Counted from the stretch's first letter, positions 1 to 14,658 are shown. The stretch: DNA of 64,000 nucleotides from Brassica napus (GCF_020379485.1 NC_063450.1:31534137-31598136); one strand, 5' to 3'. Program-made: numbers and translations. The notes: a model not told the origin generated them from the sequence alone.

Positions 1-2
1 TC

Positions 3-977
3 TCGACCCTCAGCACTATCTACGGGTTCGAAAACGAGCATCAGCACGCCATCGTACCAGACTTTCCAGGGATTTCGACATTTTGGGAGCACATAGCTAC
101 TGGTTACTTCGACTCCGCCAACGCTCTTCAGACACACATCCGTCACCCGACTCTGTGCTATTTCATGAAGGTCCTTGCCAACACTCTGTTGTGCAAGATG
201 GAACCTAATAAGGTTCGGGTGCAGGAGCTCACATTAGCTTACAACGCAGTGAGGAGTTTGGTTCACATGGACGACATCGAGGAGCCGGCGGACGACGCGT
301 GGCCCAGCATTGGAGCCGTCTCTGCCGAGCATCTGGCCAGGCTTAGAATGAAGCCATTTCAGTCAAAGGGAAAGAAGAAGGACACTGTTGGGAGCCTACT
401 TACCCCGATCTTCATACATTGCGGAGTCCCGTTAGACGATGCTGCGATGGATGATCGGATCGTCTACATGGACGCAGCGCATCTCACGAGCACTCAGTAG
501 CTCAAGGAAGACTGTGACTGGTGCTTCAGGGACGAGAACGGCACGCACTTGGTAAGGCTGCCACTTCTTCAGCTCACGGATTTCGACCATGGCCTTGCTA
601 GCATTCAGTTTCGACCTAACCCTCGCCTAGTCCGAGCCCCAGTAGCCCAGCTGCGCCGCTACACGGTCCAGCGCACCGCAGGACCCCAGCCGCATCAGGC
701 CGAGGACACACTACCGCCTTTCCCTCCTATGCCAGACATGTCTACATGTCCTGAGGGAGACTTCCAGCGCGTCGTGGTCGATGCTCTTACTGCCATATGG
801 CTAGAGTGTCGAGATGTCGTTGCTCGAGCAGGAGGAGTGTGCGAGCCAGTTCACCGTCAGCAGCAGGACCGTCCCGCCAGCGCAGAGACACCTCCAGCGA
901 CGAGACCACTGATGAGGACTAGTCCTCATATATCTATCCCTATCTACTTATGTTTTCTTCTACTTTCAAACTTTTAG
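3..977 (+). pseudogene. ATHILA ORF1-type retrotransposon protein, broken
   Basis: One reading frame runs from the left edge of the window to a stop at 975-977, interrupted by one in-frame TAG at 498-500. The reading is colinear on both sides of that stop (about 165 residues before, 158 after). The part before the stop resembles the ATHILA ORF1 family of Ty3/gypsy elements: a helical region with FWEHIATGYFD, a conserved PIFIHCGVPLD block, then a proline- and glutamine-rich tail. The function of this protein is not known; in Athila elements an extra ORF lies 3' of pol in the env-like position. Here it is directly upstream of the element's noncoding 3' region and LTR. The 5' end is outside the window. 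Confidence 0.75.
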
Positions 978-1394
978 GATTTACTTTTGAACTTATTACT
1001 TTATGTTATGACTGGAGTCTATCTTTTCTTCTAATCTTGTATGCGTTTGAATTGTCTAACAGAGCTAACTTTGCTGACTGATGCTAATTCTATGATGAGT
1101 TAGACACATGGATACGTTGCAGATAGCGCAGACGTTTTCTGTCTCTGCACTGTCGATCGATAACAAGACGGTTATATCGATCGACAGAAATGCGATGATA
1201 TCGATCGATTATACGGTGTACATGTCGATCGATCCTCGAGACAGTGGGTAACACATTATTTTCTCTTGTGTAACATCTAACTTATAGTTATTACTTATTT
1301 CTACCCTGACCATCCTTAGACTGGCTTTCATTGGGGACAGTAAAATTTAAGTCTGAGGGAGGTACTTACTAATATTAGTTTATTCATGAATTTC

Positions 1395-1397
<3 letters not shown>

Positions 1398-1433
<36 letters not shown>
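1398..1433. repeat. (TA)n microsatellite
   Basis: A run of about 18 TA dinucleotides inside the noncoding 3' region of the Athila-like element. Confidence 0.95.
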
Positions 1434-1435
<2 letters not shown>

Positions 1436-2440
1436 CCAAACAAAAAGTTTTTATTGAGTCAAGAAGGGGATAATGATCTTATTAGATTTTTGCTTGTTAA
1501 CTAACCCTTATATTAGCACCAATTTAAACTTTCTGATTGCACATAGTACTAAAGATACTAAAGTGGATCAACCTGTCAACTGTCCACATTTGCTGAGATT
1601 GTTTGAAGGAACCAAAGCTGACCTCCAACACTAAACTTGACGCAACTGCTTGTCTTGAGGCTTGATATGCATGGGATCGGATTCTTCAAACAAGTCTGCA
1701 AGGTAAAGCCTTGTGTAGATAGATTAATCACCATTTATCTCTCTATTTTCGAAATTATAGATAGAATAAAAAAAAAATCTTTTTATTAGATCTATTAGAG
1801 ATTTATTAGGTGGAATCCGAACAGGACTTGGTGGCTACAACCATTAAGGCTTGCTTCATAAGGATTCCAACAAAAAGAAAATAATTCGAACGGGACTTGG
1901 TGGTGGCAATCTTCAAGGCTCGATTCATATAAATTCTTGGATATAGGTCAAAAAGAAGTGAATAGGACTTGGTGACAACCACCATTAAGTCTTGATTCAT
2001 GGAAGCATGTCCAATCTAAGTCAATAATCTTGCCAATAAAAGCAGATTTTGACAAAGAGAGAAAATAAGTAGAGAGAGAGGATATGAACTAATGTTTACC
2101 TGCAGATCCAGATACTTGTTTGAAAATCCTTGCATCATGTGATCGATACCCCCAAGGTAAAACCTACACTTTTATTTATGCAAAGAAATGAGGTTGGTAG
2201 AGGGGAATGTCAGACAAGATTTGTTTAAGTTGCTGGCTAGATGAATTTGGTTGTTAAGCTAGGATATGGTATAAAGTGCTTTTGTGATTATGACCTATTA
2301 AATATGCATTGCAATATTAAAAGAGGTGATGATTATGAGTTTTAAATCATGTGAGTTCCTGATGCTTTCAAACCTCTTTCAGAGAGACTACTATGTTGTG
2401 TTTTGCTTGAGGACAAGAAAAAGAGTAAGTCTCGGGGAGT

Positions 2441-3806
2441 TGGTTAGATCATGGATTTTACCTACTATTAGCCATGGTTTATAACTGTTTTAAGATACAT
2501 TTATTATTATATAGAGTCTATTTAGAGTATTTACAGGTCCAGGTACTATTTGCAAGGAAATGGTGTATTTGGAGCTATGTAGAGATCTTTTGAGCTTCGC
2601 TGGAAGCAAGAGATGGTCGACGGTCGCAGCTCAATATCGGCCGATAGTCACCACCAAATATCGATCGAAGTCAAGTCCCTCGTATCGATCGATTATGAAG
2701 CCATCCGAGAGTTAATGACAAATTAGAAGATTTCAAGTTTCATAAAAGTCTCAATAATTACATCATTGGTCCCTGGCCGCCTGTTAGTCTATTTTATTAG
2801 GGTTTTGTATTGTTTTAGAAGCAGACTTGCCTAGAGACATTTGTAGACCTAGTTTGGAGGAGGCAAGAAGCCACCATTGAAAGAGGAGAGCTTAGAATTG
2901 GAGAGATATATCATCTACTGCAAAACAGAGAAGATCTTGAACTCCCTTGCTTTCATTATTTCTGTTACTTTTGCTATTTTGTTTATTTAAGTATTATTCA
3001 GATCATCATAACCATGTGTTCCATGAATATGTCTGAGTAGTCTTTACTGCTAGATTTAGGTTTCTCAAAATAGATTGATAAATGTAATACTGACACAATA
3101 ATTGTTAGGATGTTTAGAAATATAGTTAAATCATCTAGTTATGAATTAAAGCTAAGTTTAAGATTGATCACCATTTAAACTTAGATCCTAGGATTAATTG
3201 GGATCAAGCCATTGCTTGACCCAATACCTGAAAATAACTAGAATGATCTAACGGACTAGATACAAACGAGAGTTTGTCTAGTGAGTTAGAGAATACAAAT
3301 CAAACCCGTCCGTAAAGCGTTCTGGAAGAAATATCGATTGACACAGCGATAGTCCTGTCGATCGATATTTTGAAAGGTGTATCGATAGATACGCCCATTA
3401 GATTATCGATCGACTCTTTCTCGCGACCAAAATAACGAGAGTTGAGGTCCGAGATCCAGATTAGAAAATTAATAGATTATACCATGGTTTGAATTCAAGA
3501 ACAATTAATATTAATAAACTCCTAATTTCCCAAATTAAGTATTATTTATCATACCTGAGAATACACCTGAATCTAGCTACTTCAACCAACTGTTAACAAA
3601 CTCAAAACAATCAATCGAGCAATAAACTTGTTCACCAACCAATTTACTGCTTTAAAACCCATAAACCATTTAATCTAGATTTATTTCAAGACCATAATCT
3701 ATTGTGTAATCCTAGAGTCTCTGTGGATTCGATCCCTAAGTAATACATCTGAACCTCTTATTTGATAGAGTAATTCACTCCTTAGGGTAATTTGAGTGAT
3801 ATCACA
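2441..3806 (+). repeat. Putative 3' LTR of Athila-like element
   Basis: It starts TGGTTAGATC directly after a purine-rich tract (CTCGGGGAGT, 2431-2440) that can serve as polypurine tract, and ends GATATCACA at 3806, giving TG...CA ends and 1366 bp. It holds further TCGATCGA motifs near 2670-2700 and 3340-3410. There is no second LTR in the window to compare with, so the borders rest on the terminal motifs and on general resemblance to Athila LTRs. Confidence 0.5.
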
Positions 3807-3907
3807 TAGTGACACATACACAATGACAACTGTTGGGAGATATGATGAAGATGATTTTTAGGTTCAAATAACTGTTCAAGCCATGGAGATAAGGTAAAGG
3901 TGATTAC

Positions 3908-3991
3908 CTGAGAGGGCAGACCAAGGCCGAGATCGTCAAAGGTTGCGTGCTGAGCAGCAAGTTCAGCAGAAATTCCATCGGAGGCAGCCAT
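3908..3991 (-). CDS. First coding exon of an unrecognised gene, cut by the Athila insertion
   Basis: On the minus strand an ATG at 3991 opens 28 codons (MAASDGISAELAAQHATFDD...) ending at CAG followed by a consensus donor GTAATC. Upstream, a CTTACAG acceptor near 4045-4055 and further donor-like sites suggest a leader with one or more 5' UTR introns. Downstream the frame only runs on into intron-like sequence, and the Athila LTR begins about 100 bp further, so the other exons should lie beyond the element, outside the window. I do not recognise the protein. It may be a chance ORF, but the splice consensus and GC-rich codons stand out from the surroundings. Confidence 0.4.
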
Positions 3992-6289
3992 TTGCAGAGG
4001 AGTGGTTGAGGGTTCGCAGGAAGAGAAACTCAGCTGCAAGTACAGCTGTAAGAGCAAGAAGACAGTGTCAGCTTTAAAACTACATAAGATCTGAATCCGT
4101 GGAATGAAACCAAGATTATGAACGATTCAGTCAAACTCGGAAATAAATCAAATCAAGATTAAGAATCAGGTTTGAACATGTGAAAACTTGAGCATAGATT
4201 AAAAGAAAAAGATTTAGCAGTTTAACAAATGAGTTTCTCAGTGACTGAGTAATGCAAAACACTCAGTTCTTGAAATAAAAACGAACATGAAGATGTGAGA
4301 AACTATTCAAGTTAAATATAGTAATAATATATGTACCTTTACAGCCTAATCTGGTTTGTTATCTCTTCCAATTTTCGAAGACTTTACTTTTATTTCTTTA
4401 CCCTGAATCCATTTTTTGAGATTTCCTACAACGAAAAAAGAAGGTTAGATAGGATGATTTCAAACAAATGATTGTCGAAAGATATGTCTCATATGAAACA
4501 TGACTGACATACCACTAACGGGTGATTCTCTTAGGTTTCCCCTCCCCTCTCAATTTTCTTAATCCACAATCTGGGTTTTTGCTTCTAAATAAGATAATCA
4601 ACATATACTTCATTACGGATTTCAAAATCTCATCAATTGAAAATGACTAAGAAATTCATCTCAAGGTAAGAAGAAAAACATAAACAATACCTATAAATAG
4701 TTGGATTGCATGGTTGGATTTCTAAGGCTGATTGCGAAGATTTTGGGTTACCAATAGGATTCTGGAAAGGCAGGATTTGTAGATTTGAGAGAATGTATGG
4801 AGAATAGAAGAATGACTGTCAAAATAAGAAGAAGGAAAGTGAAAAGTTTGTACCTTTGCAAAATATGAAACGTTTTTTTCTTCTTAAAAATAAAAGTAGC
4901 ATAAATAAATAAATAAAGTTGTTGCTGACGTGGACATTCTCATTCTCAACGGAGAGAGAAGTGTGACATAATTGCAAAAAGTAACTTGGTCCACCAAAGG
5001 GGAATTGGAAGCGCATACGGTTTGGAGAGAAGAGTAATGGAAGATGTGGAAGTCAAGATGTGGGCTAAAAGCTGCAGAACAAACAGGCCGAAAACAAACC
5101 AAACCCAAAACAAAATAAATCGAAGATGACGTGGATGATTGTTGCAATGTTGCTGGTGGGAAAAGTCAGCAAGATTATTTTTTTTTTTATCATTTGACCG
5201 GTTGAATTCTTTGCCTTTGCTCTAATATTTACTCTAATATTTAACTAGAGATTGATCTGCACACCCGCGATATTGATTCTTCCATTTTTATATATTAATG
5301 TTTATATTTTATAATTAGTGTTATATATTTTAGATAGGTCATGATATAACTAATTGTATTCAAAAGACCTGGACCGAATCAGATAATATCGTTATATTTG
5401 TTACAAATATTCGAACTCGTTTCAGATACGTTTGTTATTTAGATATTTTTAGGTTCTTATACATCAGAACCGAACTCATCCAGACCTAGAATGACTCAAC
5501 TCAAAACCATACATAAATTTATAATATACAAACGAGACCTAATTTCTAAAAAAAATGATACCCGGAAAAAACAACTCGTACCTTAATGGATAGCCAATGT
5601 TCATGACTAACTGATTTTATAAACTAATAAAAAAATTATTTCTACGTGTTTGGGTAAATTAAGTGAAATATAAAGAGTTTTTTTATTTAGTAGAATAATT
5701 ATATGGAGTGAAAAATTAAGTGACAATAAATCAAAGCCTAATGCTCTCCAAATGCTATTTTGGTCAATGCTTATGATTTTGCTCTACCAATGGAACCTAA
5801 TGTAGAGCATAATGTTAATTGGATAATGTAGACCATAATATTTATAACATTTACCAAACGCTAATGCTTTCCAAATGCTATTTTGGTCAATGTTCTCATA
5901 TGAAGCTTTTAATAGAGTATTTGCATTTATAATTTGTAAGATTATAAAAATATATAACAAATTTATTTATTTTATTTATTAAAATCATAAATTATTTTTA
6001 TTTTTAAATAGTATTTCACATTTAAAATACAATTTAATTATATAAATTTAATTATATTTTAATGTGAAATATTATTTAAAAATATATATATATATATTAG
6101 TTGTAAGAATTATTTTTAAAATAACTTTTTTGATATAAACATAATTTTTGTTATTATTAAATAAAATAAAATAATTATATATCTTTCTTAATTTTATATA
6201 TTAATATACATATTAGAAATATATTTAATAGAAATAAATATACTATATATTATATACTAATTTCTGTAATACTTTTAAATAACATGTTC
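3992..6289. other. 5' flank of the exon at 3.9 kb and AT-rich intergenic DNA
   Basis: From 3992 to about 5150 is moderately GC-balanced sequence that may be 5' UTR, introns and promoter of the minus-strand gene; a GACGTGG motif (ABRE/G-box-like) lies at about 5130. From 5200 to 6289 it is very AT-rich. Two near-identical stretches (5741 and 5863, core CCAAATGCTATTTTGGTCAA) hint at a decayed MITE. No gene seen. Confidence 0.4.
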
Positions 6290-6554
6290 ATACTTGTTGG
6301 GGTCGAAAACGGTTGCGACGAAGTTAACGTCCAAATCTCCGCAAAATAAGTATGTCTTTTCGCAACAAATCATGCTCGGTCAAGAGAACGTCACAACGTA
6401 TGTTCCCGAGATAAAGCTTCGTTCGAATTCTATTTAGATCAAACATAAGCCATCAGAAACATACCCAGACCTGTTACGGATAGGTCCGACTATGACGATC
6501 GGAACACGGACGAACCAAGCTCGGTCATTACGCTACTACCGCACATGCACGCTG

Positions 6555-6650
6555 TCCGGTCGCTACGTAGCGACCGAGCGTCCGTCCCGCTCGGTCGCTA
6601 CGTAGCGACCGAGCGTCCGTTCCGCTCGATCGCTACGTAGCGACCGAGCT
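6555..6650. repeat. Palindromic CGCTACGTAGCG repeats in 5' LTR
   Basis: Three units of about 35 bp, each centred on a perfect palindrome (GGTCGCTACGTAGCGACC, the third with GATCGCT), separated by GAGCGTCCGT spacers. Each can fold into a strong hairpin. Confidence 0.9.
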
Positions 6651-7080
6651 CTTCCGAAACGTCGATACAACATTAGTCCATGCATTCTCGTCTATCCTTC
6701 GATGCTATCTCCCGAAGACCGTAGAAAACCCATTTCACGTTTCCCGCCAGTCTATGTCATCGATCAAACTTTACCGTAAAACCCGCGGAAAGTTCGTTCC
6801 TTATCGAAAGAAGCCGTAATAAACGCTTCGAGTCAGAAGATGGCCCAAAGGGACCTAAGACATGACTCGAGGCCCAACTTATGATTTCTTAACCAACAGC
6901 CCGTAAGCCGCATGACGGTTTACGCTTGGTTCGCAAGGAAATATAAATGTCAAGTTTCCGCGGATAAATACGAAATTTTGAAGATAATTACGAAGATCGG
7001 AAAAAATGGAATATCTCCATTTTTACGATATGACGGCTTAAGGGCAGAAGAGGAAAAGCGCAAACCGACCTAGGAGCCAG

Positions 7081-7088
7081 TATATAAG
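7081..7088 (+). promoter_or_regulatory. LTR TATA box
   Basis: TATATAAG is followed by GC-richer sequence and the LTR leader. The equivalent site in the 3' LTR is at about 14278. It is the likely promoter for the genomic transcript. Confidence 0.6.
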
Positions 7089-7463
7089 GAGTCCTAGGCG
7101 AGAAGCATAAGAGAACTTTTCTCAGAGAAAACTTAGCACTTAGAGCAATTAGGCATATTTCCGTTTTTGTTATTCGAGCTGCGATTCAACTAGGTTATTG
7201 TCGTCTTAGGGTTTTAGAACTAGGAATCTCGCCGACAGCTCTCGTAGCCCAGGCTCTTACCTTGTTGTAACGCCCAAACGCGAATTCGGAATACGATCTA
7301 CTTTGCTCTCTTTTCGATTTCTTATACTTTATCGTTGTTATTCTTGTGTTCTGATTGCTTGGCGTGTGGTTTTAGCAGATATCCGGGACCTCTGGAAAAT
7401 TAGGGTTTTTCTAGTTTCCTTATTTAAACGGAAATCGACAGTGCGAATTTCGGTTCCCACAGT

Positions 7464-7480
7464 TTGGCGCTAGAAGGAGG
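7464..7480 (+). other. Primer-binding site region
   Basis: TTGGCGCTAGAAGGAGG begins two bases after the LTR. The TGGCGC part pairs with the GCGCCA 3' end of a tRNA such as tRNA-Asp; beyond it the match to a particular tRNA was not resolved. Confidence 0.5.
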
Positions 7481-7528
7481 GGGGGTACAGATCAATCTAA
7501 CTCTCAACCACATCACGCTCAACAAGAC

Positions 7529-9946
7529 ATGTCAACTGATAACGTGCAGACTCCTCTTAATGGAAGCAGTGGCACTGACCTCCACACTCCCGCAGCGGAC
7601 GTATCCGCGGCCAACGCACCAGCCAATGCCGCGGCGCTCGAGGAGTTTAAAAAGATGTTCACCACCTACGAATAAAGGTCGGAAGAACAGGATAAGCTCG
7701 TCAGCACCTTGACCAAACAAGTTGAAACTTTAACGGCAAGGACTCGAGCAATCCGCCCCCGCGGAACCACTAAAGTCCGCGGGAAAAGACTCGACTTCGC
7801 AACCCCACTCGACAGGCCTGGAGCCGCGCAGGAACGACCTTCGGGTCAAAACCCTAGCGAGAAATCTCTCATCGAAAAGGGAAACCCTGAAAGTCCTCCG
7901 CCTCCCGCAAAGGCTTCGGAGGACAACGGAGTCGAGCACGTCGACATGGATCCTAGCGATGTCTCCAACGATACTGATGAGGACGTCGACAGACATCCAA
8001 GGAGGACCAGAAGCCGATTCGCTCGGGAAAGCTCTCCGTTCGACAAACCAATGACAGAAGAGGAGGAAATCCTCTATTGGAACGAACAAGAAGAGCTGGC
8101 TGAAAAGCAAAACGAGCTCACTCGCATTAAATGCCGACATGCTCGGAAATCTGCTGGGGAGACGTCGGATATCCGCGATCTTCGCGACTATATCACCAAG
8201 ATTGCGGCAGAAGTAAGAGCCGTGAAATCCCAAATCCATCACGCTACCAGCGCTGCACCCGAGATCGACAAGCTGCTGGAAAGGGCTCGGAAGACCCCCT
8301 TTACCACTCGCATCTCCGATATGAGGGTATCCGATCCGTGAAAACTCAAAGTACCGAGGTATGATGGTACGACCGATCCGAAGGCGCACCTTCAGGCTTT
8401 CCACATCACGATGGGAAGAGCGGGGCTGAAGGACGGCGAAAAAGATGTCGGCTACTGCCGCCTGTTCGTCGAGAATCTGGAAGGGGCAGCCCTCGAATGG
8501 TTTGCACGCCTTAAGCGAAACTCTATCGAAAGTTTCCGACAGCTCGCATCGGAATTTCTCAAGCAATACTCTATGTTCATAGATAGAGAAACTTCCGATG
8601 TCGATCTCTGGAGTCTGTCCCAGAGGGAAGACGAACCCCTCCACGAGTTCATCAGCCGATTCAAGTTGGTAATGTCCAGGGTCAGCGGGATAAGCGACAA
8701 GGTGGTCATTGATGCGCTCAGAAAGGCGCTCTGGTACAAGTCGAAATTCAGAAAATGGATAGCCCTCGACAAACCGCGGACGATCCAGGACGCCCTCCAC
8801 AAGGCAACGGACTACATCATGAACGAGGAAGAAAAGAAAGTCTTATCGCAAAAACATAAGTCGGTGAGACCATCCTCGAAAGATGTAGTTCCAAAAACGA
8901 AGAAGAAGAACCCTCGTAACGACAAGTATGTCCATCACGAGGGGGAAGATCTCCAAGAAGCGCACAATTACGCGATCAGCTCAGACCAGGGCCGAACCAC
9001 AGGTAATACGTGGACTCGCAATCAAGGATATGATGAAAACACCTTCTGCGAGTTCCACCAGTCCCGAGGACACTCCACGACTAACTGCAAAGTCTTGGGA
9101 GCAAGGCTGGCCGCGAAGCTACTAGCTGGAAAGCTCTCGGAAGTGACCAGCGTGATAGATCTCATCCTCGAGACCGATCGCCACCCGAAGGTGGACAGAA
9201 ATCCTCCCGCGGAGAAATCTCCTCAAAGGAACCAATCAGGGGATAAACGCGGCAGAAGGCCGGACGACAAGGGGAACGATAACAATCGTCGCAGAGTCAA
9301 CATGATCATTGGAGGATCGCAATTCTGCAACGATACGGTTTTGGCCATCAAGGCTTACCAGTGGAAGGCAGAGTCGAGCGAAAACTGGCCTACATGGTCT
9401 CCTACCCGAGATGATCAGAATTGCTCAACCACCTTCACGAAGGAGGAAGCCGGCGGGATCGATCAACCTCACTGCGATCCGCTCATCATAGATCTCGTCA
9501 TACGAGATCTGGAAGTCGGCAGAGTACTCATTGACACGGGAAGCACGGTCAATGTAATCTTCCGCGTCACTCTCAATCGGATGAGCATCAAACTGGGAGA
9601 AGTAACTCCAACGTCGAAACCGCTCACAGGTTTTTCAGGCGAAGTATCGATGACCCTCGGGTCAATCCAGCTGCCAGTCATCGCCAAGGAGATCACGAAA
9701 ATCGTCGAATTCGCGGTGGTCGATCATCCTGCCATCTACAACGTGATCATGGGAACCCCATGGCTCAACGCCATGCAAGCCGTTCCATCAACATACCACC
9801 TGGGTGTCAAATTTCCGACCCCGATTGGAGTCGCAGCTATCTGGGGATGTCAGAAACAGTCGCGACTATGCTTCCTCGCCGAGCACAAGTTAAGGCAGAT
9901 GACAAACCTCTGCAACGGCAAATCGCAAGCGCACGAAGATAGATAA
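7529..9946 (+). pseudogene. gag-pr: Gag-protease polyprotein with two nonsense mutations
   Basis: An ATG at 7529 starts a frame that stays open to 9946 apart from TAA at 7673-7675 and TGA at 8339-8341; homology continues on both sides of each. After a charged N-terminal part comes a capsid-like gag domain (about 8411-8830, with ALEWFARL and a [14 protein letters not shown] block), a zinc-knuckle variant [14 protein letters not shown] (about 9048-9090), and an aspartic protease with the active-site motif LIDTGS (about 9523-9545) followed by VIMGTPWL. The frame closes after the protease and no pol follows. The large minus-strand ORF opposite its 5' half (7730-8800) is a shadow. An intact product would form particles and process itself. 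Confidence 0.88.
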
Positions 9947-11342
9947 ATCTTTGGCCAAAAACGTTTCAAGTAAAGATGATTTAACATCGTCTGCTGACGC
10001 AAACGCTTCGGGTGTCGAAACTCAACACGAGTCCGAAGCCGACACTACGACTCAACCGGAACATCCGGAAGAGAACGCTTTACCCAGCCGCGGTCACCAT
10101 GATTAAGGCGATCAGCACGGCGACAATCGCCGAGTAAAAACGCTCGCGGCATAAAATAGAACTACGAGATGGCTTGATCCTCGAAAGAGGTACGTAGGCA
10201 GCTCGTCGAAAGACGAGTTCAGCTATCCCCCTCTCTAAAAAGGGGGGGAGTGGGTGCGTATACTCGTATACTCCCACATAGGAAAAGATGCGTTATTGTA
10301 ATCGAGTTTTTTAGAGATTTCGAAAAATTTTACTACAATATGCGTCGCTCCTTTTTAAGACACTTGCGCTTCAATTAACGCAAAAGTCTCATAACACGCT
10401 TAGAAAATCTACAAACGTTAAGACTCTTGTCAGCAGCCTCATACGGCCCAAAATCGCAAAACAATCCCTCTTCAGCACCAAAAATATATGTATAGTCTTC
10501 GAAATAACTGCGAGACGTCGCCAAGTTAAAAGTCGAGACGATGAGAACAAATTGTCCGAACGCGACCACAAAAACCTTACACTCCGTTCATCGATTGGCC
10601 CTGACGAACACATCAGCCGTCTTAAACAAACGCAACTTGATCACTCTTTTGATCTTCGAACGTACAACACAAGGACGAAAGCAGGCTACAAAAAAAAATC
10701 CGAAATTTTGGTCTAGCACTTCCAGTTGGCTTAAAAATTGTCTCTGGAAAGATGCTCGATTCGTACCATACAAGTCATATAAGCCGAGAACCTATCGCGG
10801 ACTTTAAATCGGTACGAATCAGGTAGAAATTGCAACAGGAAAATCGATAGCCGGCTAGTCACCGCACAAACCTTAAAACCAAGAGTAAACCTAGGTCTTG
10901 CCCTAAACTCATCGCATTGGTCTCAGACATCTCAAAGACATGATATCTAAACGATACGAGATCCTAAAACATGTCTCTCCGTTCATATCTCAACGTTCCC
11001 GAAAGTTCGTAAAAAATAAATATTTTTTACGAAAACTCACGTCTCGAACAAACCAACAGATTGAACGCCTCAACGAAGTTAAATATGAGAAGACAACTCA
11101 TGTTTACTTCAAACCTACTCAAAACAAAGTAACTCAAAGAAACATCCATTATATATATAAACCGCATAGCAAGTAAGGGTTCAAAGCCACCGACGGCCGG
11201 TCCCGATAAAAATAAAAGCGGCCAAAACAGGCCCATACAAAGTTCGAAGGCCACACTCGGCTGGACATATATGAACGAAGGCAACACTTGGCCGCAGAAT
11301 ACTAGATAAGGGAAAAACTTCTTCCCGTCAAACACTCACCTC
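9947..11342. other. Interior noncoding region of the gypsy element
   Basis: About 1.4 kb between the protease stop and the 3' end of the antisense ORF. Here pol would be expected, but I can read no reverse transcriptase or integrase on either strand. A G-run (GGGGGGGAGTGGG) lies near 10240. Confidence 0.6.
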
Positions 11343-13296
<1,954 letters not shown>

Positions 13297-13408
13297 TTAC
13301 TATTTACTTGCGGATTTTCGAACACGAACTTCGCCCAAATACACCAATCTCGTCCGACCTCGCCATACCGCACGTTGGGATCTCACTAGAAATCCACGAT
13401 CCTAACGA

Positions 13409-13422
13409 GCTGGGGGGCTAAC
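13409..13422 (+). other. Polypurine tract
   Basis: AGCTGGGGGGCTAAC lies immediately before the 3' LTR and is the expected primer for plus-strand synthesis. Confidence 0.65.
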
Positions 13423-14658
13423 TGTTGGGGTCGAAAACGGTTGCGATGAAGTTAACGTCCAAATCCCCGCAAAATAAGTATGTCTTTTCACAACAAATCA
13501 TGCTCGGTCAAGAGAACGTCACAACGTATGTTCCCGAGATAAAGCTTCGTTCGAATTCTATTTAGATCAAACATAAGCCATCGGAAACATACCCAGACCG
13601 GTTATGGATAGGTCCGAGTATGACGATCGGAACACGGACGAACCAAGCTCGGTCATTACGCTACTACCGCACATGCACGCTGTCCAGTCGCTACATAGCG
13701 ACCGAGCGTCTGTAGCGACCAAGCGTCCGTTCCGCTCGGTCGCTACGTAGCGACCGAGCGTCCGTAGTGACCAAGCGTCCGTTCCGCTCGGTCGCTACGT
13801 AGCGACCGAGCTTCCGTTCCTCTCGATCGCTACGTAGCGACCGAGCTCTTCCGAAACGTCGATACAACATTAGTCCATGCATTCTCGTCTATCCTTCGAT
13901 GCTATCTCCCGAAGACCGTAGCGAACCCATTTCACGTTTCCCGCCATTCTAAGTCATCGATCAAACTTTACCGTAAAAACCGCGGAAAGTTCGTTCTTTA
14001 TCGAAAGAAGCCGTAATAAACGCTTCGAGTCAGAAGACGGCCCAAAGGGACCTAAGACATGACTCGAGGCCCAACTTACGATTTCTTAACCAACAGCCCG
14101 TAAGCCGCATGACGGTTTACGCTTGGTTCGCAAGAAAAGATAAATGTCAAGTTTCCGTGGATAAATACGAAATTTTGAAGATAATTACGAAGATCGGAAA
14201 AAATGGAATATCTCCATTTTTACGCTATGACGGCTTAAGGGCAGACGAGGAAAAGCGCAAACCGACCTAGGAGCCAGTATATAAGGAGTCCTAGGCGAGA
14301 AGCATAGGAGGACTTTTCTCTGAGAAAACTTAGCACTTAGAGCAATTAGGCATATTTCCGTTTTTGTTATTCGAGCTGCGACTCAACTAGGTTATTGCCG
14401 TCTTAGGGTTTTAGAACTAGGAATCTCGCCGACAGCTCTCGTAGCCCAGGCTCTTACCTTGTTGTAATGCCCAAACGCGAATTCGGAATAAGATCTACTT
14501 TGCTCTCTATTCGATTTCTTATACTTTATCGTTGTTATTCTTGTGTTCTGATTGCTTGGCGCGTGGTATTAGCAGATATCCGGGACCTCTGGGAAATTAG
14601 AGTTTTCCTAGTTTCCTTATTTAAACGGAAATCGACAGTGCGAATTTCGGTTCCCACA
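13423..14658 (+). repeat. 3' LTR of the gypsy-type element
   Basis: TGTTGGGGTCG...TTCCCACA, 1236 bp, about 69 bp longer than the 5' LTR. The extra length lies in the palindromic repeat block at 13680-13845. Confidence 0.93.
13680..13845. repeat. Expanded palindromic repeats in 3' LTR
   Basis: Four CGCTACRTAGCG palindrome units plus two half-units (TGTAGCGACCAAGC and TAGTGACCAAGC types), against three units in the 5' LTR. The block therefore changed in copy number after or during insertion. Confidence 0.88.

Larger units (their letters stand above)
1..3806 (+). mobile_element. Athila-like Ty3/gypsy element, 3' part
   Basis: This unit runs from the ORF1-type pseudogene through about 1.46 kb of noncoding DNA (978-2440) to a TG...CA-bounded 3' LTR at 2441-3806. 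The noncoding part contains purine-rich lines, a (TA)n run and repeated TCGATCGA palindromes, all common in Athila-type elements. The 5' LTR, gag and pol would lie left of the window, so a target-site duplication cannot be tested. The five bases after the LTR are TAGTG. Confidence 0.65.
6295..7461 (+). repeat. 5' LTR of the gypsy-type element
   Basis: Starts TGTTGGGGTCG and ends TTCCCACA, 1167 bp. It holds three copies of the palindromic CGCTACGTAGCG unit and a promoter-like TATATAAGG at 7081. Confidence 0.93.

Noticed and set aside
4819..5147. Minus-strand frames of 65 and 87 codons
   Set aside because: Low-complexity, overlap each other in different frames, and have no conserved motif; this is probably leader or promoter sequence.
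7730..8800. 356-codon open frame on the minus strand
   Set aside because: It lies antisense to the gag coding frame, has no recognisable domain and starts inside the element; it is a shadow of GC-rich codons.
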